Below, one piece after another: positions 29,701 through 38,307 of a stretch of 44,166 bases of DNA. Under the pieces are notes generated by a model. That model saw only the letters and a program-made list of their open reading frames with translations, was not told the DNA's origin and ran no database searches. Every line of letters starts with the position of its first letter. The first letter of the stretch is position 1. The position numbers were made by a program, and so were the translations under genes. The DNA is taken from assembly GCA_016788165.1 (NCBI GenBank), contig JAEUTH010000039.1, forward strand, positions 68,267 to 112,432. The letters run 5' to 3'. Origin of the DNA: Bacteroidia bacterium. Lineage in GTDB: Bacteria > Bacteroidota > Bacteroidia > AKYH767-A > OLB10.

Positions 29701-32700
29701 CTGTTGTATTACTTCCTTGTACCACATAACTAACAGGGCCAGTAGGGTTTACAACCAGCGTTGAAGTGTTTGATAAAATGGTTGACGGATTATTAACTTC
29801 ATACCATAAGTAATTAACTGCACCAAATGCGGAAAGGTTTAATTGATCGCCTGCACAAATTTCGGGGTTGGCTGGTAGTACATTAATTGCAGGTGCCGGG
29901 TTAATGCTAATATTTACCGTATCAGATTGTGTACAACCGCTATTGGTTACTGTTAGTATATAGGTATAAGTGGTTATAGCCGTATCTGATACAACCCAAA
30001 TTGGGTTTGCTATGGTATCGCTGCTAAGGTTTGTGGCAGGCAGCCATAAATAACTGTAACCGTTAACCGGTGTAGCTCCTAACTGGAGCGTATCAAAAGC
30101 ACAGGCAGTTACATCGTTGCCCGCATAAACCACAGGTAGCGGTTTAACTCCAATTTGCACACTATCTGTACTGCTGCATCCATTGGTGTCGGTGCCGGTT
30201 ACATACATAGTTAAGCTGGCTGTTGCAATAAAAACCAGCGTGTCGCTGGTACTGATAATAGTTCCGGGTTGTATGTTGTTTTGCCAAATATAGGTGTTAG
30301 CACCATTAACTATGAGTGTAATCGTATCGCCATAACAAACGCTATCAGGTATAGCATTAAGTGTTAGTTGTGGAGGCGCATTAACAGCAACAGTAATGGT
30401 ATCATAGTCGTGGCAATTGGTTGTGGTAACTCCGTATAATACATAAGTTACCGTAGTGTTGGCCAATATCGTAAGTGTATCATTGGTCGAAATAACCACA
30501 CCGGGGTTCGATAAATCGGTCCACTCGTAGTTAAATGCACCGCTACCTTGTAAAAAAACGGTGCTTCCTGTACAACCGCTCGATGGGGTAGCAGTTGCAA
30601 CAGTTATTGGCGAGATGTTTACACCAATATTTATGGTGTCTGTATCTAAACAGCCATTTAAGTCGGTAGTTAAAACATAAGTGTAAATGGTTGCAGTAGT
30701 GCCTGTATCGGGAATGATAGCAAATGGGTTTGATACCGTTGTGCTACTAAGGCCGTTTGCAGGCGACCAATTATAAACGGTACCGCCAATGGCATTGGAT
30801 CCTAATTGAATGGTATCGCCTGTACATAAATTTACATCACCACCTGCTTGTGCTTTGGTAGCAGGTTTTACAATAATAGAAACACTATCGCTGCGTTGGC
30901 AGTAACCATTACTAACGGTTAACCAATAAATCAATGTATCATTTACACCGGTAAAGTTAGTTGCTAGTAAAACAGGTTGTGCAATACTATCGTCTGACAA
31001 AAATAAATCGGGCTGCCATACATAGCCATAACCTGCAACTGCAGTTGTTCCTAATGTAACTGGCTGACCAGAGCACACTGCGGTGTCCATACCTGCATCG
31101 GTTTCGGGTAATGGTAGTATTGTAATGGTAACCGAATCGGTACGTGTACAACCTGCTAAATTTGTAACGGTTACTACATAGGTAAGTGCAATGGGTGTAT
31201 TTCCGCTATTTACTAAGGTTAGGGTTGGGTTGCTTATGGTGTTGCTGCTTAGGTTTGTAGCTGGTGACCACAGGTAGCTCCAACCGGTAACAGATGTACT
31301 TCCGATTTGTATGGTGTTTCCGGCACAAAATGCTGTATCGCTACCGGCTTGTGGCCCAATATCTTCAACAAAAACCGACATCTTAAGTGTGTCGGCATTG
31401 CAACCACGGCTATTGGTTTCTACCAATGAAACGCTGTACGGGCCGGTAGTGTTAAAACTCACAACAATCTGAGAGGTGCCTTGCCCATTCATTATAACTC
31501 CGTTTTCTACCATCCAGTTATATGATATACCTTGTGTAAATGGTACACTATAGGTTTGATTAAATAGGTTTTCAATACATAAACTATCATTGCCATTTAT
31601 CATCGTATCGCCAATAAACGGTATAACGTTTATGGTAAATACTTTTATTTCGGTTTTTGCAGGACATCCATTATCTGAAACCGATGCAAAAAATTGATAG
31701 GGAGCAGTACGTCCGGTATTACAATTTGTTATCCAGCAAAAGCTGACATTTAATAATGAGGTATCATTATTAAACATCATGGTAGCCACGGGGTTTACAA
31801 TGGTGCTATCAAAAACATCACCACCATAAGTTAAAAACAAACTATCGCTGTTAATATCGGTTGCGCTAAAGTTTATACAAATACTATCACTTTCGTTAAT
31901 GGTGTATGTGGTGGGTGTGTTGCTTAAAACCGGTGCATCATTATTAGGACAAGGAATAAAAATTAACTGTAAACCCCTGCGCGAAACGCCAATAAGTTGC
32001 CCTTGACGGAATTCACGTATTTCTATTTCTACAACGTAAAAGCCTGTAAACGGGGAGAAGAATTGTGTAAGACCTGTGGTGGTATCAATAGCAGTTCCGC
32101 CCGCAGCCCCTAATGGTTGAAACACACTATGGCCGGCCGAATAGTTAACTTTGGGTATAGGCCAAGGGTAGGGCGAAGGGGTAGGGTTGGGTGCCGAAAC
32201 CGATACACCTTTTAATGGACGAACAAAATTGTAAATTAACACATCGCCATCAGGATCTATTGCCGTGTTTAACATAGAAGCTGTATCGTTGGTACATAAA
32301 AACGGAATCGGAGGCAGTGCAAATACGGGCGAATTATTTACAATGTTTGTTGGTGGTACAAATGCGTAAAACGCAAAACCTGCACCCGTAGGATTATTAA
32401 TATTTACAATATTTCCATTGCGGCAACATTCGTCAGCAATTAAATGATAACCGCCTATTGATGCATCTAAATTTATGATGCCTGAGTAATAACCCTCTTG
32501 CACACAAACATTGGGTAAAAAGGTGCAGCTATCGCCCGGATTAGGTGGCTGTATAAAGGTGAGCGAAATGCGGTTTATATTAAACTGACCATATTTGGTT
32601 TTACTGGTAGCGTTTGGGTTTGATGGGTCTTCGTTATAAACACCTAACAATAATTTGTTGTTTAAATTGGCGCTGCCCGGTTCGCAGTAGCGATAAACTT

Positions 32701-32851
32701 TGGCCGATACCAGATATTTGTATTTGCCGTTTACGGGATTTATTCCTAAGTATTCATAGTATAAGCCACCTCCCATAATATGGGTAGCTTTACTTATAAA
32801 AGGAATGCATAGAAGAAAAAATAATACGAATAAGGAGTACTTTTTTTGCAT
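26723..32851 (-). CDS. Giant T9SS adhesin-like protein with about 18 Ig/PKD-like modules and type B sorting domain
   Basis: A 2042-residue surface protein. It has a signal peptide (1-22). An N-terminal domain (about 23-410) begins THIMGGGLYYEYLG with a cysteine pattern that I recall in other large gliding-motility-associated proteins. About 18 modules of about 80 residues follow, each with a Cys pair (x-C-x-GD-T near the start, GC near the end), a Y-x-W core and a D-T-[IV]-x-[IV] final strand. Type A modules contain YLWSPATNLSS; type B contain SNPGVVIST; three others contain WxISNGxIxNGxGT; the last before the tail is a true PKD domain with WDFGNGNTS. The C-terminus is type B: IPNVFTPNGDGKNDCF, then IYNRWGNLLY and GTYIYLIKVNDQ. 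Probably a cell-surface adhesin. The gene is intact despite its length. Confidence 0.9.
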   Translation of the reverse strand: MQKKYSLFVLFFLLCIPFISKATHIMGGGLYYEYLGINPVNGKYKYLVSAKVYRYCEPGSANLNNKLLLGVYNEDPSNPNATSKTKYGQFNINRISLTFIQPPNPGDSCTFLPNVCVQEGYYSGIINLDASIGGYHLIADECCRNGNIVNINNPTGAGFAFYAFVPPTNIVNNSPVFALPPIPFLCTNDTASMLNTAIDPDGDVLIYNFVRPLKGVSVSAPNPTPSPYPWPIPKVNYSAGHSVFQPLGAAGGTAIDTTTGLTQFFSPFTGFYVVEIEIREFRQGQLIGVSRRGLQLIFIPCPNNDAPVLSNTPTTYTINESDSICINFSATDINSDSLFLTYGGDVFDSTIVNPVATMMFNNDTSLLNVSFCWITNCNTGRTAPYQFFASVSDNGCPAKTEIKVFTINVIPFIGDTMINGNDSLCIENLFNQTYSVPFTQGISYNWMVENGVIMNGQGTSQIVVSFNTTGPYSVSLVETNSRGCNADTLKMSVFVEDIGPQAGSDTAFCAGNTIQIGSTSVTGWSYLWSPATNLSSNTISNPTLTLVNSGNTPIALTYVVTVTNLAGCTRTDSVTITILPLPETDAGMDTAVCSGQPVTLGTTAVAGYGYVWQPDLFLSDDSIAQPVLLATNFTGVNDTLIYWLTVSNGYCQRSDSVSIIVKPATKAQAGGDVNLCTGDTIQLGSNAIGGTVYNWSPANGLSSTTVSNPFAIIPDTGTTATIYTYVLTTDLNGCLDTDTINIGVNISPITVATATPSSGCTGSTVFLQGSGAFNYEWTDLSNPGVVISTNDTLTILANTTVTYVLYGVTTTNCHDYDTITVAVNAPPQLTLNAIPDSVCYGDTITLIVNGANTYIWQNNIQPGTIISTSDTLVFIATASLTMYVTGTDTNGCSSTDSVQIGVKPLPVVYAGNDVTACAFDTLQLGATPVNGYSYLWLPATNLSSDTIANPIWVVSDTAITTYTYILTVTNSGCTQSDTVNISINPAPAINVLPANPEICAGDQLNLSAFGAVNYLWYEVNNPSTILSNTSTLVVNPTGPVSYVVQGSNTTGCKSYDTINVAISPAPVISSAINPSLICAGDSATIALSGASSYQWELSSNPGVVVWTDSVLTQPFNTTTTFIIVAQSDAGCIDTSTITVNVNPLPQTFAGNDINICAGDTIQLGGAAQAGVTYNWSPANGLSSTTAADPTVIIPDTNQTVTFTYILTAQLNGCTLADTVNITTNLTPFVQINGNDSICADNAQTLLATGAISYTWQNASNPGVIIGISDTLQLTPNQSGTYIVTGTTSPNCSSSDTITITINQLPTIIATAATDSICKGDTITLFAQGGVSYTWVDASNPGVVISTNNALNIFLNNTATYLVTGTNALGCVNNDTITINAIDLPNTPTLTGDSIICDTNNIYLYIANSASVGLSYNWIISNGIIVNGQGTDSIMVQWNTSGPYQLTCIGTNVLGCNAVPTGISAILGNHITLPIPTGNVVVCDNDTVTYSALANPNFVYNWIVNGGTILSGNGTSSVSIIWNLQPPTTGQIWYTVSTIAPDTLCFTVSDTLEVTINNAPAPPVLTVPTAMCLLDTFILNVTPVAGNTYNWAISNGSIINGNGTAQITVVFQSAGMQMVTVFATSAAGCESALAIANINVNALPAANAGNDTTACIGELISLNANGGSSYLWSPATGLSSNTISNPTVTITGNITYTVLVGDNNGCSALDSIQITMLPQLTATATADQNSICQGNTAILTATGGNNFAWIPATGLSSSNNAITNANPLTTTTYSVIVNNTNFCADTATVTLTVNALPNISTNNNLNGCNGDSVLLMAQGATTYSWLPISGLSNSNVSNPMALVSGNTTYTVTGTDASGCTSTATVAIVANTQPDAAFDTSYLAVNCNGLLVSFTNQSTNASTYLWDFGNGNTSNDVNPQHSFGFGNTYSVTLFAYNGNCVDSTVQIINQPTLNTYFDSIPNVFTPNGDGKNDCFNVTAHANLAACTSVEIYNRWGNLLYKSNDTNACWDGKNENTGEAVPKGTYIYLIKVNDQKFNGTVNLLK
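28700..30860 (-). repeat. Higher-order A-B-B repeat, three copies of about 720 bp, inside the giant adhesin gene
   Basis: Nine consecutive 80-residue modules read as (A-B-B) three times, at about 30860-30140, 30140-29420 and 29420-28700. A modules share GDTIQLG plus Y[NL]WxPAxxLSS; B modules share YxWxxxSNPGxxIS and TYxVxGT. The first and third A modules are especially close (both have YNWSPANGLSSTT and IIPDT). Boundaries are approximate, by eye. Confidence 0.65.
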
Positions 32852-32950
32852 GATATAGTGTAGTAAATAAATAAAACTATTAGGGAGAAAATGGGGGCAT
32901 TGTGGATAGTGCTATTTTCATACCAATCCAATCCGGTTTGATTATAAATG

Positions 32951-32958
32951 CAAAAGTA
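32951..32958 (-). promoter_or_regulatory. -7 element of the giant adhesin gene
   Basis: Minus strand TACTTTTG, exact TAnnTTTG, about 100 nt upstream of the ATG at 32851. No TTG at the standard -33 distance. Confidence 0.45.
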
Positions 32959-33017
32959 AGCATTGCAAAATATGCTTAAAAGCACTTTAATATTAAATAT
33001 CTAACCAATAAAAAGGT

Positions 33018-33040
33018 AATTAAAAACAATTGTTTTAATT
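33018..33040. repeat. AT-rich near-perfect palindrome
   Basis: AATTAAAA(A)CAATTGTTTTAATT: 11-bp arms meeting at CAATTG, with one extra A in the left arm. It lies 24 nt after the ABC ATPase stop on the minus strand and is followed there by CCTTTTT, so it may be a weak terminator or a protein-binding site. Confidence 0.4.
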
Positions 33041-33064
33041 ATTTGGCAATAAATAGTTGATTAA

Positions 33065-33775
33065 TTATCGTACCCTGATGTAATCTTTATTTTGAATATC
33101 CGATTCAATTAAACCGTCTTTAATTCTGATAATGCGGTGTGCATAGCGCGCTATGTCTTCTTCGTGGGTAACAACAATGATGGTATTTCCTTTTTGGTGA
33201 ATTTCTTCAAAAAGCCCCATTATCTCTACTGATGTTTTCGAGTCGAGGTTACCCGTTGGCTCATCAGCCAATATAATTGAGGGTGCATTAACCAAAGCGC
33301 GCGCCACAGCTACACGCTGCCTTTGTCCGCCCGATAGTTCGTTGGGCTTATGTGTCATACGGTTATCCAACCCAACATTTTTTAGCGATAGCTCTGCCAT
33401 TGCATTTCGCTCGGTTTTGTTTTTGCCTGCATAAACTAATGGCAGTGCAACGTTTTCTAATGCCGTACTGCGTGGCAGTAAATTAAACGTTTGAAAAACA
33501 AAACCTATTTCTTTATTACGTACTTCGGCAAGTTCATTGTCGGACATGTGACTCACATTTACACCGTTTAAAATGTAATTACCGCCCGAAGGTGTATCTA
33601 AACATCCCAGTATATTCATGAGCGTTGATTTGCCCGAACCTGATGGCCCCATTAAAGCAACATATTCATTTTTGTAAATGGTGGTGCTTATATCGCGTAG
33701 TGCATGTATGGTTTCATTGCCAATATGATACGTACGTGATATATTTTGAAGCCTGATTATTTCTGTTGTTTGCAT
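33065..33775 (-). CDS. ABC transporter ATP-binding protein (LolD/MacB-like)
   Basis: A 236-residue ATPase of the LolD/MacB/FtsE family. Walker A GPSGSGKS (43-50), Q-loop in [12 protein letters not shown] (91-102), signature [15 protein letters not shown] (147-161), Walker [14 protein letters not shown] (167-179) and the switch His in [12 protein letters not shown]. Such subunits power MacB-type permeases that act on lipoproteins, peptides or small molecules at the inner membrane. No permease gene is adjacent in this window; the neighbours are a methyltransferase and the adhesin gene, so the partner must be encoded elsewhere. Confidence 0.93.
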   Translation of the reverse strand: MQTTEIIRLQNISRTYHIGNETIHALRDISTTIYKNEYVALMGPSGSGKSTLMNILGCLDTPSGGNYILNGVNVSHMSDNELAEVRNKEIGFVFQTFNLLPRSTALENVALPLVYAGKNKTERNAMAELSLKNVGLDNRMTHKPNELSGGQRQRVAVARALVNAPSIILADEPTGNLDSKTSVEIMGLFEEIHQKGNTIIVVTHEEDIARYAHRIIRIKDGLIESDIQNKDYIRVR

Positions 33776-33928
33776 AGCATAATGCCGTAAAAGTGAAATT
33801 GGGTTTTTAAGTAAAAACGGTGTTGTGTTTTATCACATAAAAAAGTAGGATACAGTATCTGTTGTTTTATTACAGTACGAGATTACAATTTTTGTAATTG
33901 CATTTGTATGTTGTCAGTTTTAGTGTTA

Positions 33929-34711
33929 CTAATATTTTAATACAAAATGTTGTTTGCTAAAAGCATCTTCAAAAAAAACAATCCCTAAAGCAAATACATC
34001 CACAGTAGCTTTAACACTGCTGTGATTTTTAATTTCGAGCCAGGCCTGTTTCATACCTGTACTCCAGTTAATATCATCAAAAACAAAAACAGTTTTTGCA
34101 TGTACATAAGGCAATGCTTGTTTAAAATAGCGCATGGTTGCTTCATAAGTGTGGTTGCCATCAAAAAAAATCCAGTCAACCTTAGGTTGTTGTGTAAGAA
34201 CTTGCTCAAACGTTTGATCAAAATTACCGGTAATAATTTTTATGTTTTTTATTTGAAGTTGTTCAAAAGTTTGGCTGGCAATAAGTGCAGTTTGAGGGCA
34301 TCCCTCTAAGGTAGTAACCGATGCTTTGGGTCGGGCTAAGGCCTGATAGGCTGCACTAAGTCCCAGCGATGTCCCCAATTCGATCATACATTGTGGCTTA
34401 TGAAATGCTGCCATTTTAAAAAGAAGCGCACCATATTTGTGAGGCTTGGCAGCACGCTTTGCAATGCTTGATACCTTTTTGGTTTTTGTATGCGAAGTGC
34501 CTGTGCCAAAATCGGTTACGTTGATGGTTTGTTTGCTGTGAATTAAGTTCCTCCTTGTTTTTTTAATTGTTTCGTAAACAGGGTAAGGGTTGCAGTCGTA
34601 TAAAATGATTTGTGCCCAGTTAAAAAAGTAAGGCGAGTGTATGCCGTATTTGTTTATACAGTTAAAACGATATTTGATATAAGCCAATACAAATGATAAA
34701 TGCTTTAGCAT
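33929..34711 (-). CDS. Class I SAM-dependent methyltransferase
   Basis: A 260-residue Rossmann-fold methyltransferase. Motif I is MIELGTSLGLSAAYQ (109-123), followed by the acidic end of strand 2 in TTLEGCPQ (133-140, Glu136). IFFDGNHTYEATMRYF (181-196, Asp184) resembles the O-methyltransferase/CmcI-like group, and FVFDDINW follows. The N-terminal 100 residues form a helical, basic extension. Substrate unknown. It starts 16 nt after the stop of the upstream secreted-protein gene on the same strand, so the two are likely co-transcribed. No membrane segment is seen. Confidence 0.85.
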   Translation of the reverse strand: MLKHLSFVLAYIKYRFNCINKYGIHSPYFFNWAQIILYDCNPYPVYETIKKTRRNLIHSKQTINVTDFGTGTSHTKTKKVSSIAKRAAKPHKYGALLFKMAAFHKPQCMIELGTSLGLSAAYQALARPKASVTTLEGCPQTALIASQTFEQLQIKNIKIITGNFDQTFEQVLTQQPKVDWIFFDGNHTYEATMRYFKQALPYVHAKTVFVFDDINWSTGMKQAWLEIKNHSSVKATVDVFALGIVFFEDAFSKQHFVLKY

Positions 34712-34727
34712 AATAATGCACTTCGAA

Positions 34728-36230
34728 CTACAATTTTATTTTAGCTAAAACCAATCTGCGTTTTTGAAAAGCGGGTGTTATTAATTCGTTTGCACTTACT
34801 TGTTTGGCTTCGTTAGGCATTATGTACAGATTGTCTAAATTTTTGCCAAAATTTATTTGTTGCCTGTTGGCTTGCGAGTTAATTGAAACACCCATTAACT
34901 CATTGTTGTTGCTGGTGTTTTTGTTGTAAAAAATATATAGTTGATCATATTGTGTCATGCTGGCATAAGAGGAGTATAGTGCGGCATCATCAACACTGTT
35001 TTGTTGCTTTTTTATAAGCTTGCTGTACGCAATTCGGCCATCGGCATGTAAAGCGGCCACTAAAACATTTCCGTAGTGATACTCTACCCTTTGATAGTAG
35101 GACTGCGTGAAGTAGTCGAAGTAGGAGTATTCGCTGGTGTAAAACGATTCGGCAAGCACCGTAATGCCTCCATTTTGAGTTACGCCAATTTTTTTAATGG
35201 TGTAGTTAAACAAGTCGTTGGCATCGTTGCTGTTGCGTGCCCCCTTTAGCTCATCATCTTTACTTGGGTCGAATGCCTGGGTAACAATAGGCGATGCGTA
35301 TGCACTATCAGGGTTTAAGCGTTGCATGGCAATACCGCTGCCAATGGTAGCCTGACTTTCGAAATAAAACCCTGCAATAATCAACTCATTGGTATTGTTG
35401 TCGAAAGCCATGCTGCTTGATACAATTTGTTTGTCGGCTAAAAAAAACTCGTTTAAAGCTGCAGTATTCGATTCTTTTAAAAATGTGTAGTACTGATGTT
35501 TGCCATCAAAAATTTTACCCTTGTTGCGTTTTTCGCTTTTAAATAAAATGCCCGATAATGCTATGGTGCCGGCATTGCTTACATCAAACTCTTGAGGCGC
35601 AAAAATACCGGGCTTGTAGGGGATTTCTAAAGTTTTAATATGCTGAAACACCAAACTGCTATCGGCTGTAGCTAAATGAAAAATCTGATGGTTATCATTG
35701 GTTACTTCATGCAATAAAAAAAGCAAACAATTGCGATTAAGTGATGTGCTTACTTCTACTTTATCAACACTGCTCCCTTTTTTAAAAGTAAGCTCAAAAT
35801 TTTTATTAGTGTTTGCTTGTATGCTGCCTTTTTCTGTAATCCATTGCAGGTAATAGTTCCGTACATTGTTTTCAGACTCGTTGCTGTAGGTAATCAGCAA
35901 TTTTTGGCATGCAAATGTTATATTGTCTAATGTGTAATTATCGGGTGTTTCAATGGGTAAACTCCATTTTGATTTCATGTCGAAATCGTAAAAGGCTGCT
36001 TTGTATTTACGCACTTTAAATCCAACCTTATCGCGGTTGCTTGCAAACGGAAAATTGCTAAACAATACGTAGAAGCCGTTTTCGGTTTGGCCCATTACTT
36101 TCACGTAATCAAATCCACGTTCATTTATTTCGGTTGAAATTGATAGTGATTGTCCATTTGTGTTTGTAGGAAAAAAGCTGGCAAACACCAATAAAAACAA
36201 GTGTGTAATTTTTAGTAAATGCCTTTTCAT
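34728..36230 (-). CDS. Secreted protein of unknown function
   Basis: A 500-residue protein. Residues 1-26 form a signal peptide (MKRHLLKI, a hydrophobic stretch, then TNTNGQ). The mature part is all-beta in appearance, with short repeats of 'hydrophobic-strand, NG/DG turn' and several statements of FYFES, YYNK-like patterns. It could be a beta-propeller, but no blade motif is regular enough to call. There is no T9SS sorting domain, so it probably stays in the periplasm or outer membrane. The frame extends to 36302, which would overlap gldH; the ATG at 36230 gives a signal peptide and leaves a 34-nt gap. I do not recognise a family. Confidence 0.7.
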   Translation of the reverse strand: MKRHLLKITHLFLLVFASFFPTNTNGQSLSISTEINERGFDYVKVMGQTENGFYVLFSNFPFASNRDKVGFKVRKYKAAFYDFDMKSKWSLPIETPDNYTLDNITFACQKLLITYSNESENNVRNYYLQWITEKGSIQANTNKNFELTFKKGSSVDKVEVSTSLNRNCLLFLLHEVTNDNHQIFHLATADSSLVFQHIKTLEIPYKPGIFAPQEFDVSNAGTIALSGILFKSEKRNKGKIFDGKHQYYTFLKESNTAALNEFFLADKQIVSSSMAFDNNTNELIIAGFYFESQATIGSGIAMQRLNPDSAYASPIVTQAFDPSKDDELKGARNSNDANDLFNYTIKKIGVTQNGGITVLAESFYTSEYSYFDYFTQSYYQRVEYHYGNVLVAALHADGRIAYSKLIKKQQNSVDDAALYSSYASMTQYDQLYIFYNKNTSNNNELMGVSINSQANRQQINFGKNLDNLYIMPNEAKQVSANELITPAFQKRRLVLAKIKL

Positions 36231-36264
36231 GATTGAAATTGCTTTAAGTATGAACGCAATATAA

Positions 36265-36732
36265 CTAAGGTTTATTTTTTTCAATGCGTATGCCCATGTC
36301 AATAATGCCCGGCAATGGATTTAAGCGCATAGCTTGCTCCAATGTAAACCGATATTGCCCCGAACGATAAAACTTAAAGTTTTGTTTTAATTGAATCTGG
36401 TTTTCATAAATATCACCCAAACCATTTCCTAACCATTTACCATCAGGGCTGGCCAGAAAAAGTTGAAGTGTATCGGTTTCGTTTTCGCCTGTTGGCCATT
36501 TTGTATGCATAAAAATATACAGGTTGCTAAACTTGTAGTTGTTACTGTTTCGTACGTTAACGTACATGTTGTAGCTACTTATCGTATCATTAATCGAAAC
36601 ATCAAAATGCAAGGGTTGTGCAACATCCCAGTTTCTGTTGGTTATAGTTTTGTTTTCATCTATTACCATTTTATCATCACAAGCTTGTAAACTTAAAATC
36701 AAGCTTAAAAGGAGCATATATTTTCTCAACAT
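36265..36732 (-). CDS. gldH: Gliding motility lipoprotein GldH
   Basis: A 155-residue lipoprotein. The lipobox is LQAC with Cys18 as the lipidated residue. The body matches the GldH family: WDVAQPLHFDVSIND (34-48), YNMYVNVRNSNNYKFSNLYIF (54-74), and GQYRFTLEQAMRLNPLPGIIDMGIRIEK near the end. GldH is needed for gliding in Flavobacterium and is linked to the T9SS apparatus. It lies 13 nt downstream of ricT in the order holB-ricT-gldH, which I recall as conserved in Bacteroidota. Its presence fits the several T9SS cargo genes in the window. Confidence 0.92.
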   Translation of the reverse strand: MLRKYMLLLSLILSLQACDDKMVIDENKTITNRNWDVAQPLHFDVSINDTISSYNMYVNVRNSNNYKFSNLYIFMHTKWPTGENETDTLQLFLASPDGKWLGNGLGDIYENQIQLKQNFKFYRSGQYRFTLEQAMRLNPLPGIIDMGIRIEKNKP

Positions 36733-36745
36733 AAAATTAATACGC

Positions 36746-38251
36746 TTAATTGTTATCAGATGGAGGTGTTATTCGTTGACGTGTAACAATGGGCTTTGGT
36801 GGTGCCGGTTTTTGCGTATTGTGTGCCGGTATACTATCAGGTTTGTGTTTAGGTTGCTGTTGGGGCCGAGGTGGTTGAGTTGGTTGAGGTGTGCTTTTCT
36901 GCTGCTGTTGGTTAGGCTGTGGTTTTTGCTGCTGCTGGTTTGTTGCACCACTTTGGGCAGCAGGTTTTTGTTTTTGCGCTGGTTGTTTGGGTTGATTTTT
37001 TGCTTGCTGGCTATTTGCTGCAGGTATTTGTGGTGTATGGGGTTTGTTTTTAATTACCTGTGTTGGTGCATTTTTTACTTCAGTTTGTTGTGGATTTGAA
37101 GTGTTGGTGTTTTTCTTCTTCTTTTTCTTTTTCTTTTTGTCAAGGCGGGTAATACTATCCTGACCAACCACATTTTCATAGTCTAACAACTTTTCTTTCG
37201 CTACTTCAACAATATCCGTTTTTAGCTCATCAGGTTTAATACCTTTTTTATTTAATTCAATTATTTCGGCTATGCGTTCAACCGATAGTTGAACCCATGC
37301 ATCGGCAATGTAATAGGTGTCTTCCTTACGTTCGCTTGGTGTAAAATTATACCACATAATGCCTTTAAAAATATCGGTTTTCACATGTTTGGCATAGCCG
37401 TTTTTTAGTTCGAGCTTTATGTTGGTGTCCGGAAAGTTTTTAATGGCATCTAAGTAACTATCGAGTTCAAAATTGAGACAGCATTTAAGTTTACCACATT
37501 GCCCGGCCAATTTTATTTGATTGAGTGATAGGTTTTGGTAGCGTGCTGCACTGGTAGTAACCGCTTTAAAATCGGTAAGCCATGTTGAGCAACATAACTC
37601 GCGGCCGCATGAGCCAATACCACCTAGGCGGCTTGCTTCCTGCCGCATTCCAATTTGGCGCATTTCAATGCGCGTTTTGTATTTATCGGCCAAACGTTTT
37701 ATCAGTTCTCTAAAGTCAACCCGTTCATCGGCTGTGTAATAAAACGTTGCTTTTTTTCCATCACCCTGATATTCCACATCACTTAATTTCATTTGTAAGC
37801 CCAACTCAATAGCAATTGTGCGCGATTCATACATGGTGGTAATTTCCAACGCTTTTACCTCAGTCCATTTTTCTAAATCGTAACCTTTAGCCAAGCGGTA
37901 AAGCGATTTTATTTCAGGCGCTTTTTCATCAATACCTTTTTTCTTTAACTGTAGCCTTACCAATTCGCCTGCAATTGAAACCGTACCTATATCATGACCC
38001 GGGTTACCTTCTACAGCCACTACATCGCCTTCGTGTAAAGGCACATTATTTACATTGCGATAAAATTCTTTACGCGACCCTTTAAACCTTACTTCAACTA
38101 TATCAAAAGGCTGATGGTTATGTGGCAATGCCATATCGGCCAGCCAATTATATACGTTTAATTTATTACATCCCGAAGTACCACAAGTACCGTTATTTTG
38201 ACATCCACCGGGCTTACTGCCTTCGGTAGTTGCACATGTGCTGCATCCCAT
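36746..38251 (-). CDS. ricT: RicT/YaaT-type PSP1-domain protein with Lys/Pro/Gln-rich tail
   Basis: A 501-residue protein. In Bacillus, RicT (YaaT) is part of the iron-sulfur RicAFT complex that helps RNase Y and other regulators; the role in Bacteroidota is not established. The PSP1 core (about 40-330) has the conserved cysteine blocks CGRELCC (215-221) and CGKLKCC (252-258), the likely cluster ligands. An extra N-terminal cysteine-rich segment has Cys at 3, 6, 17, 23 and 28. Residues 372-380 are nine Lys in a row and the final 120 residues are low-complexity (Pro, Gln, Lys, Asn), probably disordered and perhaps RNA-binding. The ATG at 38251 is 56 nt after the holB stop. Confidence 0.9.
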   Translation of the reverse strand: MGCSTCATTEGSKPGGCQNNGTCGTSGCNKLNVYNWLADMALPHNHQPFDIVEVRFKGSRKEFYRNVNNVPLHEGDVVAVEGNPGHDIGTVSIAGELVRLQLKKKGIDEKAPEIKSLYRLAKGYDLEKWTEVKALEITTMYESRTIAIELGLQMKLSDVEYQGDGKKATFYYTADERVDFRELIKRLADKYKTRIEMRQIGMRQEASRLGGIGSCGRELCCSTWLTDFKAVTTSAARYQNLSLNQIKLAGQCGKLKCCLNFELDSYLDAIKNFPDTNIKLELKNGYAKHVKTDIFKGIMWYNFTPSERKEDTYYIADAWVQLSVERIAEIIELNKKGIKPDELKTDIVEVAKEKLLDYENVVGQDSITRLDKKKKKKKKKNTNTSNPQQTEVKNAPTQVIKNKPHTPQIPAANSQQAKNQPKQPAQKQKPAAQSGATNQQQQKPQPNQQQQKSTPQPTQPPRPQQQPKHKPDSIPAHNTQKPAPPKPIVTRQRITPPSDNN

Positions 38252-38307
38252 AGCTGCTGTTATTCTGTTTTTTTAATTTTAGGTGGCCTGCTGTTGTCCG
38301 TTTATTA

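Noticed and set aside
28700..30860. Periodic repeats considered as a CRISPR-like or satellite array
   Set aside because: The periodicity is of coding modules of about 240 bp with diverged sequence and an intact frame, not short identical repeats with spacers.
36638..37099. 153-codon plus-strand hydrophobic frame
   Set aside because: It is antisense to the Lys/Pro/Gln-rich tail of RicT, which in reverse gives Leu/Phe/Cys-rich sequence that mimics membrane segments.
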